From Mesostigma viride (taxonomy: Eukaryota; Streptophyta; Mesostigmatophyceae; Mesostigmatales; Mesostigmataceae), in assembly GCA_009746045.1 (NCBI GenBank), contig RPFO01000667.1, positions 1,607,252-1,657,251 of the forward strand: a stretch of DNA of 50,000 bases, given 5' to 3'. The position numbers and the translations under genes are program-made. The first letter of the stretch is position 1. Every line of letters begins with the position of its first letter. The notes under the pieces were generated by a model, which searched no databases, was not told the origin of the DNA, and worked only from the letters and a program-made list of their open reading frames with translations. Below are positions 11,601 through 21,627 of this stretch, one piece after another.

Positions 11601-14600
11601 GGGGACGAGCCCCCTAGTGAAATACAATGGCTGGCATTATGGTCGTTTAGGAGGGTGCAAATGCTTTAACCGATTGATGGGTGGAAATGCAGTAACCGAT
11701 TGTGGGGAGGTGTTAGGTAGGCGGAGGTGTTAGGTACGGGGATGCTTGAGAGGGCGGACATGGGAGGTCCTGACGAGGGAGAAGCACACCATGCACTCGC
11801 ACTTGGGGCTCCGGCGTGAAGGCGAAGGGAGTAAAAACAACAAAAATGGAGGGGCGGAGAAGGGAGTAAAAACAACAAAAATGGAGGGGCGGAGTTCTTG
11901 TTAGGAAAATTCTTTTTGCATCACCCACCGCCCACCATGAATGGGCAGCTTGCACTGCTTATAGGGTAAGCCACCCCCCACCAAATCATAGGCATGCGTA
12001 CTTGGTGACACCCCACCGCCCACCTTGCATGGCCAACATGTCTCACGTCCATTAATGATCTTGATGTGGTTATTAACACCTGGCAGGATATTGCTTGGCA
12101 GTACCCACCTTGCATGGACAGCTTGTCCTGGTACTTTGGGTCGATCACCTTGCCGATCGTGTCGCCCAGCTGGCCCACCGTCTCCACGCAGTACTCCGCC
12201 GTGTTCACGATGTAACACGTGACCTGCTTCTCGCGGTCCGTCATCTGGGGGGTGGGTGGGGAATACAGCGTGACGATAGAAGGACGATGTGGCACAAAGG
12301 AGAGAGTTAGATCTGCTTCTCGCGGTCCGTCATCTGGGGAACAAGGAATAGGGGGAACAAGGAATGGGGGGAACAAGGAATAGGAGGATCAAGAAGGATG
12401 ATTGAAAGATATTGTGGCATCGATGATTAAGGAGTAATCATGGGTTCCGCTTGCTATTCGTCTTGACTTCGTGGGTGATTTGCGTTTCAGGGTCCATCAT
12501 CTGGGGACTAAGAATAGGAATAAAAAATTATGTGCGGAACACTAATAATAATACTTGTAATAATAATAATAATAACAATAACTGTAATGTGGTAGAGTCG
12601 CTAATTCTGTCTATGAACTAAACTTGCTCGGTTGCTCTACACATTTGCCATTGCAAGCAATCCAGCCACCCACCGCGAGATGCCCGTCCCCCTTTACTCG
12701 CCCTATGCTTGCTCTATGCTTGCCCTACACTTGCTCTACACTAATTGCTCTATGCTTGCCCTACACTTGCTCTACACTAATTGCTCTATGCTTGCCCTAC
12801 ACTTGCTCTACACTTGCCCTACACTTGCTGTACACTTGCTCCATGCTTGCTCTACACTTGCTCCATGCTTCCTCTACACTTGCTCTACACTTGCTCTATG
12901 CTTGCTCTACACTTGCTCCATGCTTCCTCTACACTTGCTCTACACTTGCTCTATGCTTGCTCTACACTTGCTCTACACTTGCTCTACATTTGCTCTATGC
13001 TTGCTCTACACTTGCTCTACACTGCTCTACACTTGCTCTACACTTGCTCTACACTTGCTCCATGCTTGCCCAACACTTGCTCTACACTTGCTCTACACTT
13101 GCTCTACACGTGCTCTACACTTGCTCTACACTTGCTCTACACTTGCTCTACACTTGCTCTACACTTGCTCTACACTTGCTCTACACTTGCAATGCACTTT
13201 CGCCGTTGCAAGCAATCCAGCCCCCCACCTTGGGGTGCCAGCCAGTGCCCGAATTGCTGGCCAGCACGGACGTGCGCGGCAGCTTTGTGGACACCTTCTG
13301 CACACCATGCGCCCACTCTTTGTTGTTCGGCCCTACCATGCACTTAACGTCAGTCAAGCATGGTGACACATCTCCCCCCCCCGCCCTAAACCCACCGTTT
13401 AAACCCACCCCCCTGCCACCCACCTTGACGTGCCAGTCGGTGCCCGCGTTTGTCGACAGCACGGACGTGCGCGGCAGCTTGGTGGACAGCTTGGTGGCGT
13501 ACGCCTTGAGCACGCGCTGGAACACCTTGGACAGCTGGAACAGCGTCTCAGCCTTGGTGAGCGCAGAGCAGCGCTTGAACGAGCGCTTGATATGCAGGAA
13601 GAGTTGGGTGCTGGCGATGCGACACGTAGGGGAGGGGGGAGGGGGGCAAGCGAAAGAGGTGTGCGGGTGTGGGCGTGGGTGGCAGGGTAATTATATAAAG
13701 CGACGCGACAACTGTGTGTGCGAGTGTCCCGGTGGTCAGATGGGTTGAATTCAACTTGGTGACAAGAGGGACAAGGGTGAGGAGGTTATCAGATAGGCAG
13801 GTAAAGTAGCATGGAGATGGCAAGCAGGGAAGTAGGGGTGAGGGGGTGAAAAGGGGGGGGTGGGGGGCACACAGGGGGAGGAGGGGGGGTACCATTCATC
13901 ACCAACAGCCTCCCCCCCCCCCACACGGACGAAACCACACGGTGGTGGGCATGGGAACCATCAGTAACAAGCACTTAACATTTGATGCACTTAAGTGGCC
14001 GTTAACCTTCCGAGCTACCCACACCCACACATACATGACATCATACACCCTTCCGCCAGCTCTCCCACGCTTCCGCCGACCACGTCTCCCTGAAAACTTT
14101 GGGGGGAAGAGACCATGCTACCATCCACCCCCACACAAGCACACCTGAACAAACTGAATGCCCTAAACGCAACCATTTCCCCAACCCACCTGGACAAGAC
14201 CAGGCGGTCCTGCCGACCCTTCTCTCTAGACCGTTTCAGGGCCAAGAATCCTGATCATGCGACGAAAACACACCCCAACCAAGCCCGACGAGAGCATGTG
14301 CTTCTACGACCCTTCTCTCTAGACCGTCTCGGCGCCAGGGGATCCTCGACATGTCCACAAAACCCCACCCAGGTACCTGGACGACAGCATCCGGTTCTCG
14401 CGCCCCTCAGCAGACCACGTCTCTTCCGTGATGAGACGGTCCAGCGTCTGCATGAGCGTCTTCTCCTCGAGCTCCACATACACGCTCATGTGCTGCTCAA
14501 AGCTGCTCGAGATGATCCCCTTGAACCCCACGCGGCTCGTCACCGTGAGCAAGGGGGTGGACGTCGCGGGCAACACCGCGCTTGTGCTGGCGTCCTTCCC

Positions 14601-14951
14601 GTCGCGCACCGGGGCGGGGCCGCCGCCTCGCTGGGATGCCGAGGGGGTCGACGTGGGGCCACCTGGCCCCGAGATGACCCCGTGGGCGGAATGCTCGTGG
14701 AGAGGGTCGGTACCGAAGCGGTCGACGAGCTCTTGCTCGAAATCGAGCGTGCGTTGGAGGGCCTGTGGGACAGGTGGGGTGGGGGTGGGGGTGGGGGTGG
14801 GGGTGGGGATGGGGGGAGCATGGTCAGGGTCAAGTATACAACCATAATATAGTAATATATCAGGGGTTATTATCGCGGAGGGCTCTGGCCAGGGAGAGAA
14901 ATAGGTAAGCTTCCAGGCTATATGACCTTATCGAGCGACTGAGGGAGCGAG

Positions 14952-15050
<99 letters not shown>

Positions 15051-18000
15051 CACACACAGAAAAAGAGAAAGACACACAGAGAGAGCAATAAAGCGATAAA
15101 GCGATATAAATCTATATAAATATATGTGTAGACAGAGAGAAAGAGTCGTATACATATTAGCAAGCAATGGGGCCTTACATATATAGCCATCCAAATTCCT
15201 GGATCCTCGCCCACCCACCTGCAGCAGTGTGGCAACGCCTTCATTCCCCCTCTGCATGTCCAATGCCGCAACAACCTGCCTCATAAGCACGCCACCTTGT
15301 ATACAGAATCAGACTAAGCCTCTCTGGCCCCCACCCACCTGCAGCAGTGTCGCCACGTCCACGTTCCCCCGCTGCGCGTCCAGGGTCTCGGCGATCTGCG
15401 CGCGCGTGACCTTGCACAGTTCGATGCAGAGGACTTGGGGCACGTGCCATGCGGGTGGGAAGATCTCCCAGACCTTCTCCTTCTCAGTGAGCTGGCGCGT
15501 CACCCACGCGTAGCGCCGCTCGATCTTGTCCAGCTTTGCCACGTCGCCCGCACCCTGGGTGGGTGGATGGGTGGGTGGGTGGGTGGGTGGGTGGGTGGGT
15601 GGGTGGGTGGGTGGGTGGGTGGGTGGGTGGGTGGGTGGGTGGGTGGGTGGGTGGGTGGGTGGGTGGGTGGGTGGGTGGGTGGGTGGGTGGGTGGGTGGGT
15701 GGGTGGGTGGGTGAAAAAAAAATAATTCTTACTATGACGGAAGGGGGGGCATTTATTTATTAGAACAATCTATGAACAAGATAAGGGCGAGCATTTTGTG
15801 TGCGTTTCGGTTGGAGGGATAGCTTAGGCACTACAGCACTTGAAACGATATTACGGGGGGAAAGTCGGGATAAAACAGTGGGGGAGGAGGCACGTTTAGG
15901 GTGGATGGGGGAAAGTCGGGATAAAACAGTGGGGGAGGAGGCACGTTTAGGGTGGATGGGGGAAAGTCGGGATAAAACAGTGGGGGAGGAGGCACGTTTA
16001 GGGTGGATGGGGGAAAGTCGGGATAAAACAGTGGGGGAGGAGGCACGTTTAGGGTGGATGGGGGAAAGTCGGGATAAAACAGTGGGGGAGGAGGCACGTT
16101 TAGGGTGGATGGGGGAAAGTCGGGATAAAACAGTGGGGGAGGAGGCACGTTTAGGGTGGATGGGGGACGAAAGCCAGGATGAACGAGGGGGGAGATTTGC
16201 TCTTAGATTTGCTCATAGACACAGATTTTATTTATTTATTACTGTGTGTGTGTGTGTTTGGGGGGGGGGGGGGGGGGGGGGGGGCGGGGCGGGGCGGGGC
16301 GGGGCCGGGCCGGGGGGGGCCCAGGGGGGGGGGAGGGGGGGGAAGGCTCAGGGAACCGGGGGTAGGGGGTTTGCCAATGTAACACCGTAAGCTTACAAAG
16401 AGGCCCACACCCCGCAGGCAAAGGGGCGGGATGCAGATGAGCCACGTAGGGAACATGGGGGGTCTCCATCTTGGGTTTAGGTTGGATCGGGGGGGGGGGG
16501 GACAGGGACCAGGATCACAATAAGAACCATGTAGAAACATCCGGTGTTAGTCATGATTCATGTCGCGCTCAGGACATCCCTCGATTCCGTTGTTTCCCCG
16601 CTGGCACTTACCGTAGTGGTCAAAATCACTTTGCGACTAACTACTTTGCGACCCAAAATGAAGGTGAAATATAAAGTTTGCGACCCAAAATGAAGGCAAA
16701 GTTTTAGGTTTGCGAGCCGGTCGACTTGTTTAGGGTCAGGCGAGGCACTTGGCCTGCGTTGTCTCTTTCTGTTCAGATAGCAGTAATGGTATATTACTTC
16801 AATAAGGATGTATTAGATAAGGATGTTTTTTAAATAAGGATTTATTACCTAACTCACGCGAAAATTGTGGCGCGACGCGTTCGCTCACTAGCCAAGCTTG
16901 AGCGGGCTCTAAAGGCCCGGCGCGGCGCGGGCGCGGCGCGGTAACTTTTGAACTTTGCGACCCAAAATGAAGCCCATTAATGGCAGTTTGCGAGGTCGAT
17001 TCGCAAAGTAGTTAGACGCAAAGTGATTTTGACCACTACGGTATTCCGTGGAAAATAGTACTTGACTGTACCCCGAACATAATCCCCCCGAAAAGAACAC
17101 TAAATATACCCCCCACGCACCCCCTGGAAGATCTGCTGGTACGCCGTCAGGTCCTTCCCGCAGACCGTGGAGATGAGCTCCTCACGGACCTGAGGGCGAC
17201 GGGCACAGAGGAAAACGAGAAGAGAAGGGACGGAGAAGCAGGGAAAAGTGAGGAGAAGGGAAGGGGGCGGAGGTAGAGGAAAGACGAACCGTGGAGGGGA
17301 GCAGAGGAAGAAGGGACAGGTATGCGTCAGAGAGAAAATATGAGCAAGCGAGGAGGGAGAGGAGAGGGGAAAGAGAGAGGGGAAAGAGCAACAAAAGTGA
17401 GTACACCTGGAGGGACAGACGTGAACGGAACCAACAAAAGGAAAGGTTATGGAAAACAAGGGGGGAGTGGGGGGGGGGGGGGGGGGAATAAGCAGGGGAA
17501 AAGAAGGGCTGGAAGAAAAAACGGAGGCACTAAAAAGGCAGGGAATGGACAAAGGACAGGAAGGGGGCGGCGCTGCAAAAAGGGCGGGAGGTGATCCTGG
17601 CTTGTTCCCAGTCCTGTGAACAGGCCATGTATCAAGCATACAAGCCAAAATAGGCACCGCGCAGGTGCTTGAAACTAGGAATACCTGTAGCGAGCCGCCT
17701 GACCTAGGCTTTGCGAGCGGAGCCCCTCCCAGAAGGGGTCGCTTTGCCCAGCTTAAGATGCCAGCCTGTTGCATGCTATTTTTTTACCCGACCAGTGCGT
17801 GCCGTCACCGGCTGCTAGATCTAGGGCAGCCCCTCCCATGACAGGCCGCCTTGCCCAGATGTAGACCTGCAGCTTTTATATCCCACCCATTGTCATGGAA
17901 AACACACACACACACACGCACACACACAAGGCCACGAATAGAGACGCGGTGTTGTTTGTGCTAACACGATACTGATACTGATACAGTGTGGCTGTGGGTA

Positions 18001-19294
18001 ATGGTTTCAACCACTTCCCCTACAAAGCGAGTATTTTATATGTATCCGAATGAAGATGTATCACCTGGCGCCACCCATGCTATGCGGCTCACTCCCATCC
18101 ACAGAGAGGACAAGGATATGGGGGACAAGAGATGGAGGCACCAGCTTTGTTTGCGCCAGCACGCCACCGTGCTGCGCGCTCAAGGCTTGTCATACCATCA
18201 TCCGAGTATACCATTATCCCATAACTACCAGCTTCGCACCGCAACCCCCTGTTGAAAGGGAGAGGCTAGCCAGCCAACGATATTTCAAATCTTCACCTGC
18301 GACTCCAGTGCAACCGCCAAAGAAAGGCCTGCAATAGAAACTACTAGGATGTACAAATAGGATCATCCCGAAAACTCCAGCGCTTGCTGCGCGATGCTAT
18401 AGCTACTAGCATACCTTATCACAGCACCTGCACTAGTATACACCAATATACCTATCCATAGATTTGCCTGCGGCTCCAGCGTACCTACGTTAGTTTCTGA
18501 TCACCTACGTTAGTACCTACGTTAGTATACATTGCAATACCTATTTATAGATTTACCTGCGGCTCCAGCGCGTCCACTGCGAGGCACGCGTCCTTGAGCC
18601 GCTGCTCCATGCCCCCGCCGCCGTTGGCGTGCGCCTCACTCCAGCCGGACGCAGTCAGGCACGAAAAGTCCTCGAATATGTGCGCGCGGATGACCCCCTT
18701 GAGCTGGCCATAGCGCGTGCGCAGCTGCGAGATCTGGGGCACGTCCTCGTAGACCTCGAAGTGGGTCGCCAGCTGGTTGACGGCTTCTAGTAGTCCTGCC
18801 GCCCGGTGGTACTCGCGCCCCTCGGCCATGGCCTCCAGTTGGTCCACCGCGGACACGAGCATGGATAGCCGCCGCAGCTGCGTGATCGTGGTCGTGAGGT
18901 GCTTCTTGGCGAAGTCGAGCTTCTTGATGTCGCGGCACATCTCTTGGACCATGACCTCGCTCTGCTCGGCCTTTTGTTTGATTTCCTTGATCCTCGAGAA
19001 GAGCTGCTGGACGGCCTGGATCGCTTCTTCCAGGTCCGCCTTGGCCTTGGTCCCGGACGTGCTCTGCTGCCGCACGCTCTGCAGGATGCGCGCATCCACG
19101 CTCCGGATCTTGTGCTTGAGCTTCTGGATCAGCGGGTCGACCTTGGCCAGCGACGCCTCGGTGGGGAATACGCGGTTGATGAACTCGATGACGTCGAAAT
19201 TGGGGTCATCCAGGGATGCTCGGCTGTCGACGTCCGCGGTGGGTGCGCCGGCATTTCCATCGGGCCTTTCGCGCGGTGATGATTCGCTCGTCAT
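8654..19294 (-). CDS. VPS53: VPS53, GARP/EARP tethering complex subunit (8 exons)
   Basis: Exons: 19294-18557, 17189-17121, 15554-15339, 14762-14377, 13610-13424, 12244-12109, 10556-10153, 9268-8654. All junctions are GT-AG and every phase joins, giving 916 aa against about 830-850 in animals and plants. Exon 1 has the family signature [20 protein letters not shown] followed by the N-terminal coiled coils of the Vps53_N domain. Exon 3 has [14 protein letters not shown], exon 4 [16 protein letters not shown], exon 6 [14 protein letters not shown], and exon 7 [10 protein letters not shown] and [19 protein letters not shown]; exon 8 is the C-terminal helical region plus an Ala/Ser-rich tail. VPS53 tethers endosome-derived vesicles at the trans-Golgi (GARP) or recycling endosomes (EARP). 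The start is the first Met before the conserved block. Introns carry copies of exon edges. Confidence 0.95.
9990..10150. repeat. C-homopolymer tract (G-rich in VPS53 transcript)
   Basis: Nearly pure C with single T interruptions on the plus strand. In VPS53 sense orientation it is a run of G tracts starting right after the exon 7 donor at 10153. Frames across it encode only poly-Pro or poly-Gly and are artefacts. Confidence 0.9.
10985..11290 (-). mobile_element. Dispersed retroposon copy C
   Basis: Minus-strand copy inside VPS53 intron 6, in the same orientation as the gene. It matches copies A (7575-7866) and B (22780-23050), including CATATGCCCCTTCTC and the 3' stem-loop CCTCC CCAC GGAGG (plus 11023-11036), ending in an A/T-rich tail. 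The stem-loop matches the LINE tail at 3895-3970. Confidence 0.65.
12700..13192. repeat. 11-bp tandem repeat (ACTTGCTCTAC)
   Basis: About 40 copies of an 11-bp unit, with variants reading ATGCTTGCTCT, inside VPS53 intron 5. It is flanked on both sides by related GTTGCAAGCAATCCAGCC-like sequence (about 12650 and 13205), as if it expanded between two duplicated copies. Three reading frames stay open because the period is 11, not because it codes. Confidence 0.9.
14953..15048. repeat. (GA)n microsatellite
   Basis: Uninterrupted GA dinucleotide run of about 95 bp in VPS53 intron 3, followed by imperfect GACACA-type repeats. Confidence 0.95.
15556..15712. repeat. (GGGT)n microsatellite abutting a VPS53 acceptor
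   Basis: About 39 perfect tetranucleotides that end at the acceptor of VPS53 exon 3 (exon begins 15554). In sense orientation it is (CCCA)n, so it supplies the pyrimidine-rich tract of that 3' splice site. Confidence 0.95.
15856..16165. repeat. 51-bp tandem repeat, 6 copies
   Basis: Six near-identical copies of a 51-bp unit (contains GAAAGTCGGGATAAAACAG) in VPS53 intron 2. Since 51 is divisible by 3, both strands show repetitive open frames, which I treat as non-coding. Confidence 0.9.
16256..16340. repeat. G-rich tract
   Basis: Homopolymeric G and GGGGC repeats in VPS53 intron 2, C-rich in the transcript. Confidence 0.85.
16611..17041. mobile_element. MITE with 42-bp terminal inverted repeats, TA target duplication
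   Basis: The left end (16611-16652, beginning CCGTAGTGGTCAAAATCAC) and the right end (17000-17041) are reverse complements over about 42 bp with at most one or two mismatches. A TA dinucleotide flanks both ends (16609-16610 and 17042-17043), as for Tc1/mariner-type insertions. The 431-bp interior has subrepeats containing TTTGCGACCCAAAATGAAG and no transposase, so the element is non-autonomous. It lies in VPS53 intron 2. Confidence 0.88.
17901..17928. repeat. (CA)n microsatellite
   Basis: Short CA dinucleotide run, interrupted once by G, in VPS53 intron 1. Confidence 0.85.
18432..18570 (-). repeat. Duplicated exon-1 donor region of VPS53
   Basis: A 50-bp segment spanning the exon 1 end and start of intron 1 (18521-18570) recurs at 18432-18481 with about seven differences, including the donor-site context (TTTACCTGCGGCTCCAGCG against TTTGCCTGCGGCTCCAGCG). 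A weaker relative is at 18291-18313. Confidence 0.85.
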
Positions 19295-20250
19295 GTTTTT
19301 CCACGATTGCGTGACCTCGCGAACGAAATGCCGTTATGCTGTCCCTGCGTAGCCAAGGAGGCCCCGGTTAGAGCTGCAATAGCAGGGTTCCAATGCAGCA
19401 AACACGGCGTCGTACCAGCAGCCTACCATTACACGAGGAGGTCAGGGCCAAGCCTAAATGGCCACGTCTCGTGGTTTCCCAACGTTACACCCATCTATGA
19501 TAATCCCAGTCATTCTCCTTCCCACAGCCAAGCTTCCCCCTAATCTTTTCCCTGAAAAGAGCTCCTGGTGTGACAGGAAACACAGTTCCAACACGCGGGC
19601 CGGGAGACTAATAACTATCTACCCGCGCGCCGCCTACGAGGCTATGCACTACACTGCAATCATACACCTATCATAGCCTTCTTTACGTTCTTCATCATTC
19701 ATGCGGTTCCAGTTTATTGGAGATGGCAACTTGGCAGTTGGTGCAAGGTTGGTGGGCAAAATTTCTCCCATCTACTGGCCCAGTCTGCCCTTGCATGACA
19801 GGGCCACGATCTCCGTCTCCCCGCGCTTAAGTAGCAAGTACGCGCTGAGAAATACACGTCGGACCGGCGCGCATTTTCTAGTACCTGTCTACATTAAAAG
19901 TTCCTTACTATCCTTTGAAAACTACCATGTTATTGGGTAGTCGCAAGCTGCGTTCACTGGGTACGGAAATTCCAGGTTGCTGTGCATGCTGGAAGTTCTG
20001 TCGAAGGTTTGGTCAGCCCTGGGGCCTGGAGCTGGAAAGGCTCGGTGCACGCCATTGCTGTAAAATCCATCGCGCCCTCTAATTTTGGCCATGGTCACGC
20101 TTGCCACTCCGCAATGCTAGTCTTGCAACGCACAGGATACTTTCTGGCTTCATGGCTACAAATGCTTTACTAAATTGACAAGATTGGTAGAATGCTGAAA
20201 TCACACTGAATTTCGAAAGCTGAGATCTTCTAAATTATCTTGTTTTTGCA
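19295..20250. promoter_or_regulatory. Shared upstream region of VPS53 and IFT57
   Basis: About 950 bp separate the divergent start codons of VPS53 (minus) and IFT57 (plus), so both promoters must lie here unless distal. I see no clear TATA box or repeated motif, and no coding frame that I trust. Confidence 0.45.
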
Positions 20251-21627
20251 ATGGCGGACGGGGCCGAACCACCGAAACGGTCAACTAGGTCGTCGAGGCC
20301 AAAACCTCGTGAGCCACCTGCGGAGCCAGGGGAACGTGATCCTGGCATGGATGGAGAGGAAGAGCCTCAGAGGATGGGGGAGGGAGATGACGCTGGGGCC
20401 GGTAGAAGGGCTGTGGCCGTTGGAAGGTCGTTGGAATCCGAAACTGCGGTCGAGCTCGTAATGGAGAACATCGTTGAAAAACTAAAACTGCTAGATTACG
20501 AAAAGGAGTTTTGCCGGAAGAAGAAGCCGGCCTGGGCGCCTCTTAACCATACCTACTTCCTGTACCCCTCCCAAAACCCAAACGAGCAGTTCTTTTATTT
20601 CACCTCTCTCATGGCCTGGCTGCTCAACATGTCCGGCCGCAAGTTCGCCACTCCCGGCCAGTTCGACGACCCCAACGCGACCTGCACCAGCATCCTGGTC
20701 GAGCTCAAGAACTGCGGTTTTGCCCCCAATTTCCCGCCTGCGAAGCTCAAGCAAGGCTACGGCGAGGCGGTCTGCGGCGTGCTGGACAACACGTCCGACT
20801 ACGTGCTCGAGAAGATCGGGTTCCAGTGGCGGAAACCGGTCCACAAGCCCGACGACTACCCCGAGGAGGCCGAGGTGGACGACCACGCGGACCTGGCCGC
20901 CGAGATCACCGAGACCGCCATGGCCACCCAAGACGAGAATGATGCCTTCATCGAATCCAAGACCGAGTCTCGCCCGGCGGCCGTCCAGGACGAATCGCGC
21001 GCGGTCCTTGAGTCCCACGTCAAGTTCGACGACTGGAAGCTCGAGATGGAGCGCGTGGCGCCCCAGCTCAAGATGACCGTGGTGGCCGACAACAAGGACT
21101 GGCGCGAGCACGTGAAGCAGGCCAAGGAATTCCACGAAGGGATTGGCAAGTCCCTGACCGAGTCCCGGACGTCCCTGGAGCGCGTCCAGCAGGATGTGAC
21201 GAGCGCGCTGGAGAAGATCAGCACGCGAGAGAACATGATCAACAGCCAGTTTGAGCACCTGACGCAGGAGTATCGCGACGCGCGTGGCCGGTTGTCGGAC
21301 ATCCAAGCCAAGTACAACGCGAGCAACGACCGCGTGACCGACCTGGCCAATGAGCTGGCGTCCCTGGGCGAGCGGCTCGAGGCGATCAAGGCCGACATGG
21401 ACTCTCGTGGGAACAACATCAGCGACACGTCGCCGCTTGTCAAGATCAAGCAAGCGATCAAGCAGATTAAGGGGGAGCTCACGCACATGGAGGTCCGGAT
21501 CGGCGTCGCGGAGCACGGCTTGCTCCAAGTCTCGCTCAAGAGCCGTGCGGGGGAGGCGGATACCGTCAGCTCGGCCAGCTTTGACAAGTTTGACAAGGGG
21601 TTTGGGAAGGAGGTCGGCGCCTATTAG
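20251..21627 (+). CDS. IFT57: IFT57, intraflagellar transport complex B subunit
   Basis: A single open frame of 458 aa with no intron. Residues 1-65 are an acidic, Arg-rich, low-complexity head. Residues about 70-200 are the conserved N-terminal domain (calponin-homology-like in this family): KLKLLDYEKEF (78-87), FDDPNATCTSILVELK (138-153) and FPPAKLKQGYGEAVCGVLD (161-179). Residues about 250-435 are coiled coil, with DNKDWREHV, LEKISTRENMINSQ, VKIKQAIKQIKGEL and VEHGLL-like VAEHGLLQVSLK, all as in animal and Chlamydomonas IFT57 (usual length about 430-470). IFT57 pairs with IFT20 in the peripheral IFT-B2 module, linking IFT trains to kinesin. The gene implies a flagellate cell. An in-frame Met at 20461, just before the conserved domain, is an alternative start. 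Confidence 0.95.
   Translation: MADGAEPPKRSTRSSRPKPREPPAEPGERDPGMDGEEEPQRMGEGDDAGAGRRAVAVGRSLESETAVELVMENIVEKLKLLDYEKEFCRKKKPAWAPLNHTYFLYPSQNPNEQFFYFTSLMAWLLNMSGRKFATPGQFDDPNATCTSILVELKNCGFAPNFPPAKLKQGYGEAVCGVLDNTSDYVLEKIGFQWRKPVHKPDDYPEEAEVDDHADLAAEITETAMATQDENDAFIESKTESRPAAVQDESRAVLESHVKFDDWKLEMERVAPQLKMTVVADNKDWREHVKQAKEFHEGIGKSLTESRTSLERVQQDVTSALEKISTRENMINSQFEHLTQEYRDARGRLSDIQAKYNASNDRVTDLANELASLGERLEAIKADMDSRGNNISDTSPLVKIKQAIKQIKGELTHMEVRIGVAEHGLLQVSLKSRAGEADTVSSASFDKFDKGFGKEVGAY

Noticed and set aside
12624-13748. Frames of 188-374 aa rich in Leu-Tyr-Thr-Cys
   Set aside because: They are translations of the 11-bp repeat on the strand opposite VPS53, with no domain and no codon signal.
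15800-16390. Repetitive 196-aa and 105-aa frames with a 17-residue repeat
   Set aside because: They arise from the 51-bp tandem repeat, whose length is divisible by three; they are open on both strands and lie inside a VPS53 intron.
20251-21627. NDC80/HEC1 kinetochore protein as the identity of this coiled-coil gene
   Set aside because: A calponin-homology-like head plus coiled coil fits both, but the specific motifs (LDYEKEF, DDPNAT, PPAKLKQGYGE, DNKDWR) are those of IFT57.
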